Source: Streptomyces sp. WP-1
GTDB taxonomy: Bacteria > Actinomycetota > Actinomycetes > Streptomycetales > Streptomycetaceae
Length of the DNA: 64,000 nt
Assembly: GCF_030450125.1 (NCBI RefSeq)
Contig: NZ_CP123923.1
Location: 4,340,001-4,404,000 of the forward strand
Reading direction: 5' to 3'
Below the pieces are notes generated by a model. The model worked only from the letters and a program-made list of their open reading frames with translations, was not told the DNA's origin and did not search any database. Each line of letters starts with the position of its first letter. The first letter of the stretch is position 1. This document shows, piece after piece, positions 7,743 to 18,766 of the stretch. Position numbers and translations under genes: made by a program.

Positions 7743-9905
7743 GTGGGCGCACCGTCGGTTCCCCCTACCGTCGTGGGGGAGCGCGCCGAAGCCATGCGGA
7801 CGGACGCCGCGTGCCGTGCCTTCGTGGCCCGTGCCGCGGCCGCGGGCGCGGCGCGTGAGGGCCCGCGCCACCGCGACCACGTGCTGCCGCTGACCGAACC
7901 GCTCGCCGGTCTGCTCGGCCGGACCCCGGGCACGCTCGTGACCGTACGGCTGCCCCGCCCGGACGCGGCACCGGCCGTGCGCACCTGGGAGAGCGAGGCG
8001 GAGATCCTGCGCGCGGTCCACCGGGTGCTGCCGGGGATGGCGCCGCGGTGCCTGGCCGCCGGGGACGGTTACGTCATCCACAGCCATGTGGACGGCCGCG
8101 CGCCGCTCCCCGGGGACATCGCCGCGCTGTTCGCCGCCCTCGCCCCGGTGCGCGCCTCCGCGCTGCCCCCGCTGCCCGCGCACTGGCCGCGCAACCACAC
8201 CGACTCCCAGGGCTTCCTGCGCACCCTCGCCCATCTCGCCGACCGGCAGATCCGCAGGGCCGACTGGCGCAGGTACGGCGGCCTGTTCACCGCGCTCGGC
8301 GTCCCCGAGGACGCGCTCACCCGGTTCGCCGACCGGGTGCCCGCGCTGACCCGCCGCCCGTACGCCCTGCTCCACGGCGACCTGCGCCACAGTCAACTCG
8401 TGCTGACCGACGACGGGTTGCACTGCACCGGCTGGGAACTGGCGAGCTACGGCGACCCGTTGTACGACCTCGCCGTCCACCTCGTGCGCACGCGCCGCCC
8501 GGAGCCCGAGCGGGCGGTGCTCGTGCGCGCCTGGGCCGACGCGGTGGCCCGCGCCCGGCCCGCCGCGATCGCCGGACTCGGCAAGGACCTGCCCCACTAC
8601 CTCGCCCTCGAACACGCCCGGTCCCTCTACACCGACGTCGTCCGGGCCGTCCGCGCCCTCGGCCGCCGCTTCGACCCGGAGTCCCTGGAGCGGGCCACCG
8701 CCGTCGTGGGCGACGCCCTGCGCGCGGCCACCGAACCGCTGCGGCTCGGCCGGGTGCCCGGCGACGACGAGATCGAGCGGATCCTCTTCCGGCGCGGCGC
8801 CGCCCGGCCCGGCAGGCGCCCCCGGGCCATCGCCTGGACACCGGACCGGCGGGTCCCCGAACACCCCGGCTTCCCGCACCACGCGGTCGCCGACGCCCTG
8901 TTCCTGGAGGGCGCCGCCCCGGCCGACCGGGTGTTCAAGGGCGCCGCCCACCTCACCACCGTGCTCCGGGTCCCCGGCACCGGCTTCCCCGTCGTCGTAC
9001 GCCGCGAGGTGACCGTCGTCCTGCGCCGCGAGCGCAGCTTCCTCAGCGAACACGCCGTCCTCGCCGCCGTCGAACGGTCCGGGGTGCCGGTCGCCGCCCC
9101 CCGCGTCCTCGCCCTGGGCACCAGCCACGCCGCCGACCCCGCCCACCGCTACCGGGGCGACCGCTTCGCCGTCCACACCTACGAGGGCGGCCGCGACCTC
9201 GGCCGCCGCCCCGACCACCCGGTCGACGGGCTGCGCCCGCACGAGGCGGACCACCTGGTCGACCAGCTGGCCGCGCTGACCGGCGTCGACCCGGCCGGCA
9301 TCGACCCGCTCGGCGGCCGTCCCGGCTTCTACGGCTGGCTCAGCGAGCAGCTCGTCGCGCTGGTCGAGGCGCTGCCGAGGCGGTCCCAGCAGACGGCCCG
9401 CTTCCTCGGTCTGCCGGACGCGCCCCGGCTGCGCGAGATCCTCGCCCGCCACCAGGTCAGCGACCGCGCCCCCGCCCTGCTGCACGGCGACCTCAACCCC
9501 TGGAACCTGGTGCGCCGCGACGACGGCCCCGCCCTCACCCTCATCGACTGGGAGATGGCCCTGGTCGGGGACCCGCTGTACGAACTGGTCCGGCACATGC
9601 ACCTGACCCCGACCCGGCCGGAGATCCGCGACCGCATGTTCCGCCGCTGGGCGGCCCGGCTGGACGCGCGGTACACCCATGACTGGCAGACGGACTGGCG
9701 GGTCTACCGCTGGATCGAGCTGGTCCGCTCGGCCTACGTCGACCTCGACCGCCTGGTCACCGGATCCAGCCTGGACGCGCCCAACGTGCGGCGGGCGGTG
9801 GCGTCGTACGGCATGACGCTCGCGGCGGCGACGGCCTCGCTGGGGCTGTCCGGGCGCCCCTGGGGGCTGCCCCGGCTGGGGCTGCCCAGTCCGGGGCTCG
9901 GCTGA
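7743..9905 (+). CDS. Tandem aminoglycoside phosphotransferase (APH)-fold protein
   Basis: A 720-residue protein with two APH/choline-kinase-like domains. The C-terminal domain has an intact catalytic loop HGDLNPWN and metal-binding IDWEMAL. The N-terminal domain has HGDLRHSQ, where the usual Asn is Gln, and GWELASYGDP, where the metal-binding Asp is Gly, so it is probably not catalytic. GTG at 7743 has GGAG six bases upstream; GTG at 7719 and ATG at 7794 are in-frame alternatives. The substrate cannot be read from the sequence; a small molecule is likely. It stands alone between devB and a TetR gene. Confidence 0.78.
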   Translation: MGAPSVPPTVVGERAEAMRTDAACRAFVARAAAAGAAREGPRHRDHVLPLTEPLAGLLGRTPGTLVTVRLPRPDAAPAVRTWESEAEILRAVHRVLPGMAPRCLAAGDGYVIHSHVDGRAPLPGDIAALFAALAPVRASALPPLPAHWPRNHTDSQGFLRTLAHLADRQIRRADWRRYGGLFTALGVPEDALTRFADRVPALTRRPYALLHGDLRHSQLVLTDDGLHCTGWELASYGDPLYDLAVHLVRTRRPEPERAVLVRAWADAVARARPAAIAGLGKDLPHYLALEHARSLYTDVVRAVRALGRRFDPESLERATAVVGDALRAATEPLRLGRVPGDDEIERILFRRGAARPGRRPRAIAWTPDRRVPEHPGFPHHAVADALFLEGAAPADRVFKGAAHLTTVLRVPGTGFPVVVRREVTVVLRRERSFLSEHAVLAAVERSGVPVAAPRVLALGTSHAADPAHRYRGDRFAVHTYEGGRDLGRRPDHPVDGLRPHEADHLVDQLAALTGVDPAGIDPLGGRPGFYGWLSEQLVALVEALPRRSQQTARFLGLPDAPRLREILARHQVSDRAPALLHGDLNPWNLVRRDDGPALTLIDWEMALVGDPLYELVRHMHLTPTRPEIRDRMFRRWAARLDARYTHDWQTDWRVYRWIELVRSAYVDLDRLVTGSSLDAPNVRRAVASYGMTLAAATASLGLSGRPWGLPRLGLPSPGLG

Positions 9906-9925
9906 GCACTGCGTAGGCTCGCCCC

Positions 9926-10570
9926 ATGGGTGAGTCGCAGCCGCGCGCGCGGGAGACGGGATCGAGGGAGCCGGAGCCGGGGCTGCGGGAGCGCAAGCGG
10001 CAGCGGATGTACCAGGAGGTCTCGGACACCGCGGTCCGGCTGTTCCTGGAGCGGGGCTTCGACGCGGTGCCGGTGGCGGAGGTGGCCGCGGCGGCCGGGA
10101 TCTCCAAGCCGACCCTCTTCCGGTACTTCCCGGCCAAGGAGGACCTGGTCCTGCACCGGATCGCGGACCACGAGAACGAGGCCGCGCGGGTGGCCGCGGG
10201 CGCACCGGACCCGCTCGACGCGCTGCGCCGGCACTTCCTCGCCGGACTGGAGCGGCGCGACCCGGTCACCGGGCTCAACGACCACCCCCAGGTGCTCGCC
10301 TTCCACACCCTGCTCCACGGCACCCCGTCCCTGGTCGCCCGCGCCTATCAGCACCAGGAGCGCGCGGAGGCGGCCCTCGCCGAGGCGCTCGGCGGCGATC
10401 TGGACGCGCGGCTCGCGGCCGGGCAGATCATCGCCGTCCAGCGGATCCTCGCCCTGGACAACTGGCGGCGGATCGCGGCGGGGGAGAAGGTCGCGGAGGT
10501 CGCGCCGGACGCCGTACGGGCGGCGGAGCGGGCGTTCGGGCGGCTGGGGGCGGTGCTGTCCAGGGGCTGA
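9926..10570 (+). CDS. TetR-family transcriptional regulator
   Basis: A 214-residue regulator. The N-terminal helix-turn-helix spans about residues 25-75, with VAEVAAAAGISKPTLFRYFPAKEDL, the TetR signature. The C-terminal ligand-binding domain is helical and diverged, with no recognisable ligand. ATG at 9926 lies about 20 bases after the tandem kinase gene. The palindrome at 10602-10623, between this gene and helR, is a candidate operator for it. Confidence 0.85.
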   Translation: MGESQPRARETGSREPEPGLRERKRQRMYQEVSDTAVRLFLERGFDAVPVAEVAAAAGISKPTLFRYFPAKEDLVLHRIADHENEAARVAAGAPDPLDALRRHFLAGLERRDPVTGLNDHPQVLAFHTLLHGTPSLVARAYQHQERAEAALAEALGGDLDARLAAGQIIAVQRILALDNWRRIAAGEKVAEVAPDAVRAAERAFGRLGAVLSRG

Positions 10571-10601
10571 CCAGGGGGTGAGCGGCGACCGCTCGATGAG
10601 A

Positions 10602-10623
10602 CCGAGTTAAAAATTTAACTCGG
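10602..10623 (+). promoter_or_regulatory. A+T-rich palindrome in the helR promoter
   Basis: CCGAGTTAAA-AA-TTTAACTCGG is a perfect inverted repeat with ten-base arms and a two-base centre, 26 bases before the helR start. A weak -10 candidate TATCGT lies at about 10632-10637. It has the form of a TetR- or MarR-type operator. Confidence 0.7.
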
Positions 10624-10649
10624 TAACGATTTATCGTAGGCTGGGCGGC

Positions 10650-12695
10650 ATGACGCCACGCCCCGCCCTCACCGACGCCCTGCGCGCCGAGCGCGCCCAC
10701 CACGACGACTGCCGGACCGCCCTCGCCGCGATGGTCGAGGGCGCCGCGGAGCAGGTCGTCATCGGCGAGGACGTCTCCGCCTCCGGCGCGGACGCCGAGG
10801 TGCTCGGCTACCAGTTGCGCAGCCAGGCCAAGGAGCTGCGCGAACTCCCGCCGGGACCCCTGTTCTTCGGCCGCCTGGACTTCGCCCGCGACCACCCCGA
10901 GCACGGCGGGCAGCCCTTCCACCTCGGGCGGCTGCGCATCACCGAGAGCCCCGCCGCCCCGCCCCTGGTGGTCGACTGGCGGGCCCCCGTCTCCCGCGCC
11001 TTCTACCAGGCGAGCGCCCGCGATCCCCAGGGGGTGGCGGTACGGCGGCGGTTCGGCTGGGCGCCCGGCAGCACCGGGGAGACGGCGGACCTCACCGGCT
11101 TCGAGGACGAGCACCTGGAGGGCGGGAGCGGCGATGGGGCCGGGGCGCCGCGGCCGGACGGCATCGTCGCCCGCGAGCTGGAGCGCCCCCGCGTCGGCCC
11201 GATGCGGGACATCGCCGCCACCATCCAGCCCGAGCAGGACGACCTCGTGCGCGCCGCCCTCGCCGACTCGGTGTGTGTGCAGGGCGCCCCCGGCACCGGC
11301 AAGACCGCCGTCGGACTGCACCGCGCCGCCTACCTGCTCTACACCCACCCCAAGCGGCTCCAGCGCTCCGGACTGCTGATCCTCGGCCCCAACCGCACCT
11401 TCCTCGCCTACATCTCCGAGGTGCTGCCCGCGCTCGGCGAGAGCGGGGTGCGCCAGTCCACCCTCCTGGACGAGATCGCCCGCCACCCGGTCACCGGCAC
11501 CGACCCCCTGCCCACCGCCGCCCTCAAGCACGACCCCCGGATGGCCGAGGTGCTGCGCCGGGCGCTGTACGCGCACGTGACCACGGACGGGGTGAGCGAC
11601 CTCGCCGTACCCGACGGCTCCTACCGCTGGCGGGTGCCCGCCGCCGAACTCGCCGCGATCGTCCGGGAGGTGCGCGCGCAGGAGCCGCCGTACGCCGTCG
11701 GCCGGGAGCGGGTGCGCACCCGGGTGGTACGACGGCTGCGCGATCTCGCCGAACGGCGCTCCGGGGTGCTGCCGGCCGCCTGGGCGCGGCGCATGGAGCA
11801 CGCCCGGCCGCTCACCGCCCAGCTCGACCTGGTGTGGCCGAAGGTCCGCCCGGAGGAGGTGCTGGCACGGCTCCTCACGGACGCGGAGGTGCTGGCGCGG
11901 TCGGCGCGGGGGCTCCTGGAACCCGGCGAGCAGCGGGCGCTGCTGTGGGCGCGCCCGCCGCGCTCCTTCAAGTCCGCCCGCTGGTCGGCCGCCGACCTGG
12001 TCCTCCTGGACGAGCTGTCCGGGCTGATCGAACACCCGGAGAGCTACGGGCACATCGTGGTGGACGAGGCCCAGGACCTCTCGCCGATGGAGTGCCGGGC
12101 CATCGCCCGCCGGGCCGTCTTCGGCTCGCTGACCGTCCTCGGCGACCTCGCCCAGGGCACCGCGCCCTGGGCCGCCCGCGACTGGCCGGCGCAGCTGCGC
12201 CACCTCGGCCGCCCGGACGCGGCGGTGGTCTCGCTGACCACCGGGTTCCGGGTGCCGGCGGCGGTCGTCGCCCTGGCCAACCGGCTGCTGGCCCGCCTGG
12301 AGGTGGCGGTGCCGCCCGCCCGGTCGCTGCGCGCCGACGGGGAGTTGACCCTGCGTCCGGCCGAGGACGTCCTCGCCACCACGGTGACCGCCGCCCGCAG
12401 CGCCCTCGCCCGGGAGGGCTCGGTCGGCGTGATCGCGGCCGACGCGGACGTGCCCGCGGTAGCGAGGGCCCTTTCCGGCGCGGGCCTCGATCCGGCCGCC
12501 CCCGACGCCCTCGGCGCCCGGCTGACCCTCGTCCCCGCGAGCGTGGCCAAGGGCCTGGAGTACGACCACGTCATCGCGGTGGAACCGGCCGCCGTGACCG
12601 AGGCGGAGGAACGGGGCGCGCACCGGCTGTACGTGGTGCTGACCCGGGCGGTGTCCCGCCTGGACGTGGTGCACGGCAGGCCGCTGCCGTTCTGA
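10650..12695 (+). CDS. helR: HelD/HelR-type RNA polymerase recycling motor ATPase
   Basis: A 681-residue superfamily 1 helicase-like protein. Walker A is GAPGTGKTAVGLHRAAYLLY near residue 211, Walker B is VVDEAQDLSPMECRAIARR near residue 470, and the C-terminal helicase motif is VVLTRAVSRLDVVHG. The N-terminal part, with VVDWRAPVSRAFYQ, is typical of HelD proteins, which pry open RNA polymerase and recycle stalled complexes. The N-terminus resembles the actinomycete HelR subgroup, known to protect RNA polymerase from rifamycins; assignment to that subgroup is from memory. I did not find the rifamycin-associated element upstream, but a different palindrome is present. Confidence 0.78.
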   Translation: MTPRPALTDALRAERAHHDDCRTALAAMVEGAAEQVVIGEDVSASGADAEVLGYQLRSQAKELRELPPGPLFFGRLDFARDHPEHGGQPFHLGRLRITESPAAPPLVVDWRAPVSRAFYQASARDPQGVAVRRRFGWAPGSTGETADLTGFEDEHLEGGSGDGAGAPRPDGIVARELERPRVGPMRDIAATIQPEQDDLVRAALADSVCVQGAPGTGKTAVGLHRAAYLLYTHPKRLQRSGLLILGPNRTFLAYISEVLPALGESGVRQSTLLDEIARHPVTGTDPLPTAALKHDPRMAEVLRRALYAHVTTDGVSDLAVPDGSYRWRVPAAELAAIVREVRAQEPPYAVGRERVRTRVVRRLRDLAERRSGVLPAAWARRMEHARPLTAQLDLVWPKVRPEEVLARLLTDAEVLARSARGLLEPGEQRALLWARPPRSFKSARWSAADLVLLDELSGLIEHPESYGHIVVDEAQDLSPMECRAIARRAVFGSLTVLGDLAQGTAPWAARDWPAQLRHLGRPDAAVVSLTTGFRVPAAVVALANRLLARLEVAVPPARSLRADGELTLRPAEDVLATTVTAARSALAREGSVGVIAADADVPAVARALSGAGLDPAAPDALGARLTLVPASVAKGLEYDHVIAVEPAAVTEAEERGAHRLYVVLTRAVSRLDVVHGRPLPF

Positions 12696-12722
12696 GCGGA
12701 CGCGGTGGGTAGCGTGCCGGGC

Positions 12723-13367
12723 ATGACCGAACTCATCGCCGACGTACCGGACTTCGCCGCCTTCCGGGACATTCCCACCACCACCCTCGCCGATCTGCTC
12801 GGCGTGGAGCAGGTCATGGACATCGGGATACGGCCGCTGTGGGGGCCGGTGCCCCGGGTGGCCGGGCCCGCGTTCACCGTGAGCTGCCCGCCCGGCGACA
12901 ACCTCATGCTGCACGCGGCGATCCACCGCGCCGCCCCCGGCTCGGTGATCGTGGTCGAGTCCGGCGATCTGCGGTACGCCCTGGCCGGCGGCAATGTGTG
13001 CGCCGTGGCGCAGCGCCACGGCATCGCCGCGTTCGTCGCCGACGGGGTGATCCGCGATCTCGCCGAGGTGCGTGACCTGGGCTTCCCCGTCTTCGCCCGG
13101 GGGATCGTGCCCATCCCGGGCGTGAAGGAGATCGCCACTCCCTTCGGGCGGCCGGTGCGCTGCGGGGGCGTGCGGATCGAGGCCGGGGACGTGGTGGTGG
13201 CCGACGAGGAGGGCGTGGTCGCCGTCCCGGCCACCCGCGCCCCCGCCGTCCTCACGGCCGCCCGCACCAAGCTCGCCAAGGAGGCGGAACAGTCGCTGGA
13301 CGACTGGGAGCGGGCACACCGGACGCGGATCGACGAGATCCTGGCGGCGCAGGGGTTCGAGGGGTGA
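12723..13367 (+). CDS. RraA-fold family protein
   Basis: A 214-residue protein of the RraA/4-hydroxy-4-methyl-2-oxoglutarate aldolase family. The core shows GPAFTVSCPPGDNLMLHAAI, then GGNVCAVAQRHGIAAFVADG and VIRDLAEVRDLGFPVFARG, which includes the conserved Arg-Asp pair for divalent metal and oxyanion binding. Members are either aldolases or oxaloacetate decarboxylases; true RNase E regulators are a narrow subgroup. The start is ATG at 12723. It follows helR by 27 bases but shares no obvious function with it. Confidence 0.8.
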   Translation: MTELIADVPDFAAFRDIPTTTLADLLGVEQVMDIGIRPLWGPVPRVAGPAFTVSCPPGDNLMLHAAIHRAAPGSVIVVESGDLRYALAGGNVCAVAQRHGIAAFVADGVIRDLAEVRDLGFPVFARGIVPIPGVKEIATPFGRPVRCGGVRIEAGDVVVADEEGVVAVPATRAPAVLTAARTKLAKEAEQSLDDWERAHRTRIDEILAAQGFEG

Positions 13368-13480
13368 GGTGAGGGGGCGGGCCTGGGGGGGCCTGAGGGG
13401 TGGAGCCCGACGCCGACGCCGACGGCCCCGCTCGTCCCGTCTTCCGGGTCCTGGGGGAGTGGCTCGCGGCGTGCTGGGGC

Positions 13481-15853
<2,373 letters not shown>

Positions 15854-16014
15854 GCGGGCCACGGTAGCCGGGGGCGCGGGAGAACCGCTTCTCCGATTCT
15901 GACCGGTTCCGGCGTACCCCCGGTCGCGCTCCCGTCCGGAGCGCTTGCCGCAGCGCCGGCTGCCTCGCCTCGCCCCCCTGATCGCCGGCTGCCCCGCGCC
16001 GTCCCCCGGCTTCC

Positions 16015-16494
16015 TCATCCGCTCCACGGCGACGCGGTGATCTCCGGCGGCTCCCAGACCGAGCAGTCGTGGGCGAAGAGCACGCGCCGGGGGCCGACGT
16101 CGGCGAGCCGGTCCAGCCGGCGCCGATAGGGCGGAAGCGGCTGCTCCACGCTCTGAAGTGCCGCCTGGCGGGCCAGTTGCTCGGAGGCGAAGTCGTATGC
16201 CTGGCCGGCCAGGAGGGGGTTCCCGCCGCAGTGGTCGAAGTGCAGATGGCAGTTCACGACGAGGGAGATGTCGTCGAGGGCGACTCCGGACGCCGCCAGG
16301 GCGTCCCGCAGCGCCCGCCGCCGGGGCCGGTGGTGCGCCTCGGTCTGCGGCTCCCCGTCGCCGATGCCGGTGTCGAAGAGGATCAGCCCCCTGTCGTGTC
16401 GCACCAGGTAGGCGAGGACGGGTTCCACCCGCGGCCGCGGGCCGCCCGTCTCCGCCGCGGGCCGGACGAAACATCCCGGATCGAGCCGGCGCAC
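16015..16494 (-). pseudogene. Truncated metallo-beta-lactamase-fold hydrolase (AHL-lactonase-like)
   Basis: The 159-residue frame begins like an N-acyl-homoserine-lactonase-type MBL protein: LILFDTGIGDG and the metal motif NCHLHFDHCGGN are intact. After about residue 105 it jumps to the C-terminal end of such proteins (RRVLFAHDCSVWEPPEI). The middle of the domain, which should carry the third metal-binding His and the bridging Asp, is absent. An internal deletion keeping frame is the simplest explanation. It lies between the UvrA paralogue and the biosynthetic operon, a junction where decay is plausible. A functional short protein is possible but unlikely. Confidence 0.65.
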
Positions 16495-16620
16495 CGCCGT
16501 CCTCGTGCCCCTGCCGGGCCCCCTTCGCCCGTTCCCAGTCGAGGTGATCAGCCGAGCCTCTTCTGAAAAGGGAGCTTGCTCGTTATGGCTACTCCGCGAG
16601 GCTCGAAGTGAAATGAACGG

Positions 16621-17532
16621 TTACGTGTGACGTGCGATCACCCTGAGCGCGAGCTCTCGTGCGTGGTCGGCTGCCGCCGGTCCGCGGCTCGGGTCGGGCG
16701 CCTCGGAGAGGAAGACGAGAGCCAGCATCAGTGCGGCGTCCAGTCGGCACACCAACAAGCACGGATCGCTGTCGGGCGGAACCATTGCCGTCATCGCGTA
16801 TCCGCTGCGGATCGCTTCCATATCGAGCTCGTTCTCCGGATACCGCGCATACTCGACAAGGCGCCCAAATTCCACCGAGGGGGACCCGAGCAGGGCGTTC
16901 GACCAATCCAGCAGGGCGACGGTCTGCCCCTGCCGCCGTCGGATGTTGTCGCTGCGGACGTCGAGGTGCAGGAGGCTGGCCCCGGTGAGGCTGGTGAGAT
17001 GTCCGGCGACAAGAGACGCGTCCGGCGGTTCGGGCCAGTCGTCGACAAGGCGGCCGATCTCGGCCCAACGGCGCCCGATACGTGCGGTGATCGCGCTCGC
17101 CGTAGGCACTCCCTCCGACGCGACGGGCGTCAGACGCGGTGGCGGCACCTGATGAAGCCGCGCGAGGAGCCGCCCCAGCGCGAAGGAGTCGAGATCCGAT
17201 CCGTCGTCGGGGACATATGCGGACAGCAGTACGTCGGGGGATGCCGGCTCGTCCGCCAGGACGAGTTCCTTCGCCTCAGGGACGGGCAGACCGTGGGCGG
17301 TCAGATGCCTCGCGATCTCGTACTCCTGCCGGAGCAGGGCCCGGGTGTCCACATGGGGGTCATTGGCGTTCGAGTCGAATCGCCGGTGCGCGAGACGTAC
17401 CGCGACGGGCTGCCCGTCGCGCCCTCGCGCCCGATGGACGGAGAATTCCAGACCCTTGCCGACCAGTTCCAGGTCGCTCAAGCCCCACCGTTCGGCCAGG
17501 CTGTCCAACTCGGCGAATCGCTTACTCATCAT
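16621..17532 (-). CDS. APH/choline-kinase-fold phosphotransferase of the LanB-like operon
   Basis: A 303-residue kinase with catalytic loop LLHLDVRSDNIRRR near residue 188 and metal-binding LLDWSNALLGSPSVEFGRL; both the Asp and the Asn of the loop are present. It is the last gene of an eight-gene minus-strand operon: its start overlaps the end of the MFS gene by 11 bases. Two adjacent ATG codons (17532 and 17529) can serve as start. Beside an exporter, it may phosphorylate the pathway product as self-protection or as a tailoring step; that is inference. It is not closely similar to the tandem kinase at 7743. Confidence 0.8.
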   Translation of the reverse strand: MMSKRFAELDSLAERWGLSDLELVGKGLEFSVHRARGRDGQPVAVRLAHRRFDSNANDPHVDTRALLRQEYEIARHLTAHGLPVPEAKELVLADEPASPDVLLSAYVPDDGSDLDSFALGRLLARLHQVPPPRLTPVASEGVPTASAITARIGRRWAEIGRLVDDWPEPPDASLVAGHLTSLTGASLLHLDVRSDNIRRRQGQTVALLDWSNALLGSPSVEFGRLVEYARYPENELDMEAIRSGYAMTAMVPPDSDPCLLVCRLDAALMLALVFLSEAPDPSRGPAAADHARELALRVIARHT

Positions 17533-18766
17533 GTGCGCCTTCGGGGGTCTTGCGGTCGTCGGTGATCCTGCTGTCCTTCAGCAGATTGAAAGCGATGGGC
17601 ACGCACATCACCAGTGTGACCGCGCCGCCGACCGCGAAGGCCGTCTGCGGCCCCGCCGACGTGCCCAGCCAGCCGAAGATCAGCGCGCCGAGGGGCATCG
17701 TCCCCCAGGCGAACAACCGATACACGCCCGTTGCCCGGCCGAGGAGGTGATCCGGGATGAGTTCCTGCCGCAGGGAGACAGCCACGACGTTCCAGACCAT
17801 GAGGCCGAACCCGGCGACGCAGTATCCGGCGGTGACCACGTACACGCTGTCGGTTGCCGCCACCGCCAGACCTCCCAGACCCATCAGGGCCAGGTTCCCG
17901 ATCAGGGTGGGGACCCGGCCCATCGCTGCGGTCATACGGCTCGCGGCCATGCTGCCGACCACGCCCCCGGCAGCTCCGGCGGCCAGCAGTGCCCCGTACG
18001 CGGCGTCCGGGAGTTCGAGCACGTCGCGCACCAGGACGACGAAGACGGCGATCTGTCCCAGGTACACAGCGTTGATGACGCCCGCGGAGAGGGTCAGGGC
18101 GCGCAACAGAGGGTCACGCAGCACGTGGACCAGGCCCTCGCGGATGTCGGTCAGGAGCTGTGGCCTGGCAGTGGATTGCTCGGGCTGCGGCCCGCGAACG
18201 CCGGTCAGCAGCGCCGCGGACATCAGGAAGGAGAGTGCGTCGAGCAGGAGGGGAATCGCCCTGCCCGCCACGAAGAGCACGCCGCCGAGCACATGTCCCA
18301 GCAGATCGCGGCCCACGGTCTGGACCGCGAAGAGCCGGCCGTTCGCCGCCTCCAGCTTCTCTTTGGGGACGATGCTCGGCAGCAGCGCGAAGGACGCGCA
18401 GTCGAACAGCACCTCCCCGACACCCAGCAGGAACGCCGCGGTCATCAGGGGCCACAACGTCAGCCAGCCGCAGGCGAGCAGCACCACGGTGACGATCAGC
18501 GTCAGGGCGCGCAGCAGGTCGGCGATGACCATCAGGCGACCGCGCTCGAACCGGTCGGCATACGCCCCTGCCGGCAGTCCGAACAGCAGCCAGGGCACCG
18601 TCGTGGCCGCGGTGACCGCGGACACCTGGAACGCGTCGCGCAGCAGCGCGGCGGACAGCAGCGGAAGGGCGGCGAAACGCATGCCGTCGCCGACAGCCGA
18701 CGCGCTCGCAGCACCGATCACCCGGTGATAGCCGGAACCGAAGCGAAAGGTGGTGTCTGCGCTCAC
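17522..18766 (-). CDS. MFS exporter of the LanB-like operon
   Basis: A 414-residue major facilitator with about 12 hydrophobic segments. The loop GLPAGAYADRFERGRLMV between the second and third segments is the MFS motif A region. It resembles the MFS_3/enterobactin exporter-type group often found with natural-product genes. GTG at 18766 overlaps the LanB-like stop as GTGA, and its own stop overlaps the kinase gene. Likely role: export of the pathway product through the cytoplasmic membrane. Longer upstream starts would lie inside the LanB gene. Confidence 0.85.
   Translation of the reverse strand: MSADTTFRFGSGYHRVIGAASASAVGDGMRFAALPLLSAALLRDAFQVSAVTAATTVPWLLFGLPAGAYADRFERGRLMVIADLLRALTLIVTVVLLACGWLTLWPLMTAAFLLGVGEVLFDCASFALLPSIVPKEKLEAANGRLFAVQTVGRDLLGHVLGGVLFVAGRAIPLLLDALSFLMSAALLTGVRGPQPEQSTARPQLLTDIREGLVHVLRDPLLRALTLSAGVINAVYLGQIAVFVVLVRDVLELPDAAYGALLAAGAAGGVVGSMAASRMTAAMGRVPTLIGNLALMGLGGLAVAATDSVYVVTAGYCVAGFGLMVWNVVAVSLRQELIPDHLLGRATGVYRLFAWGTMPLGALIFGWLGTSAGPQTAFAVGGAVTLVMCVPIAFNLLKDSRITDDRKTPEGAHDE

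Noticed and set aside
7632..10205. 857-codon minus-strand open frame
   Set aside because: Antisense to the tandem APH gene, whose catalytic motifs are clear.
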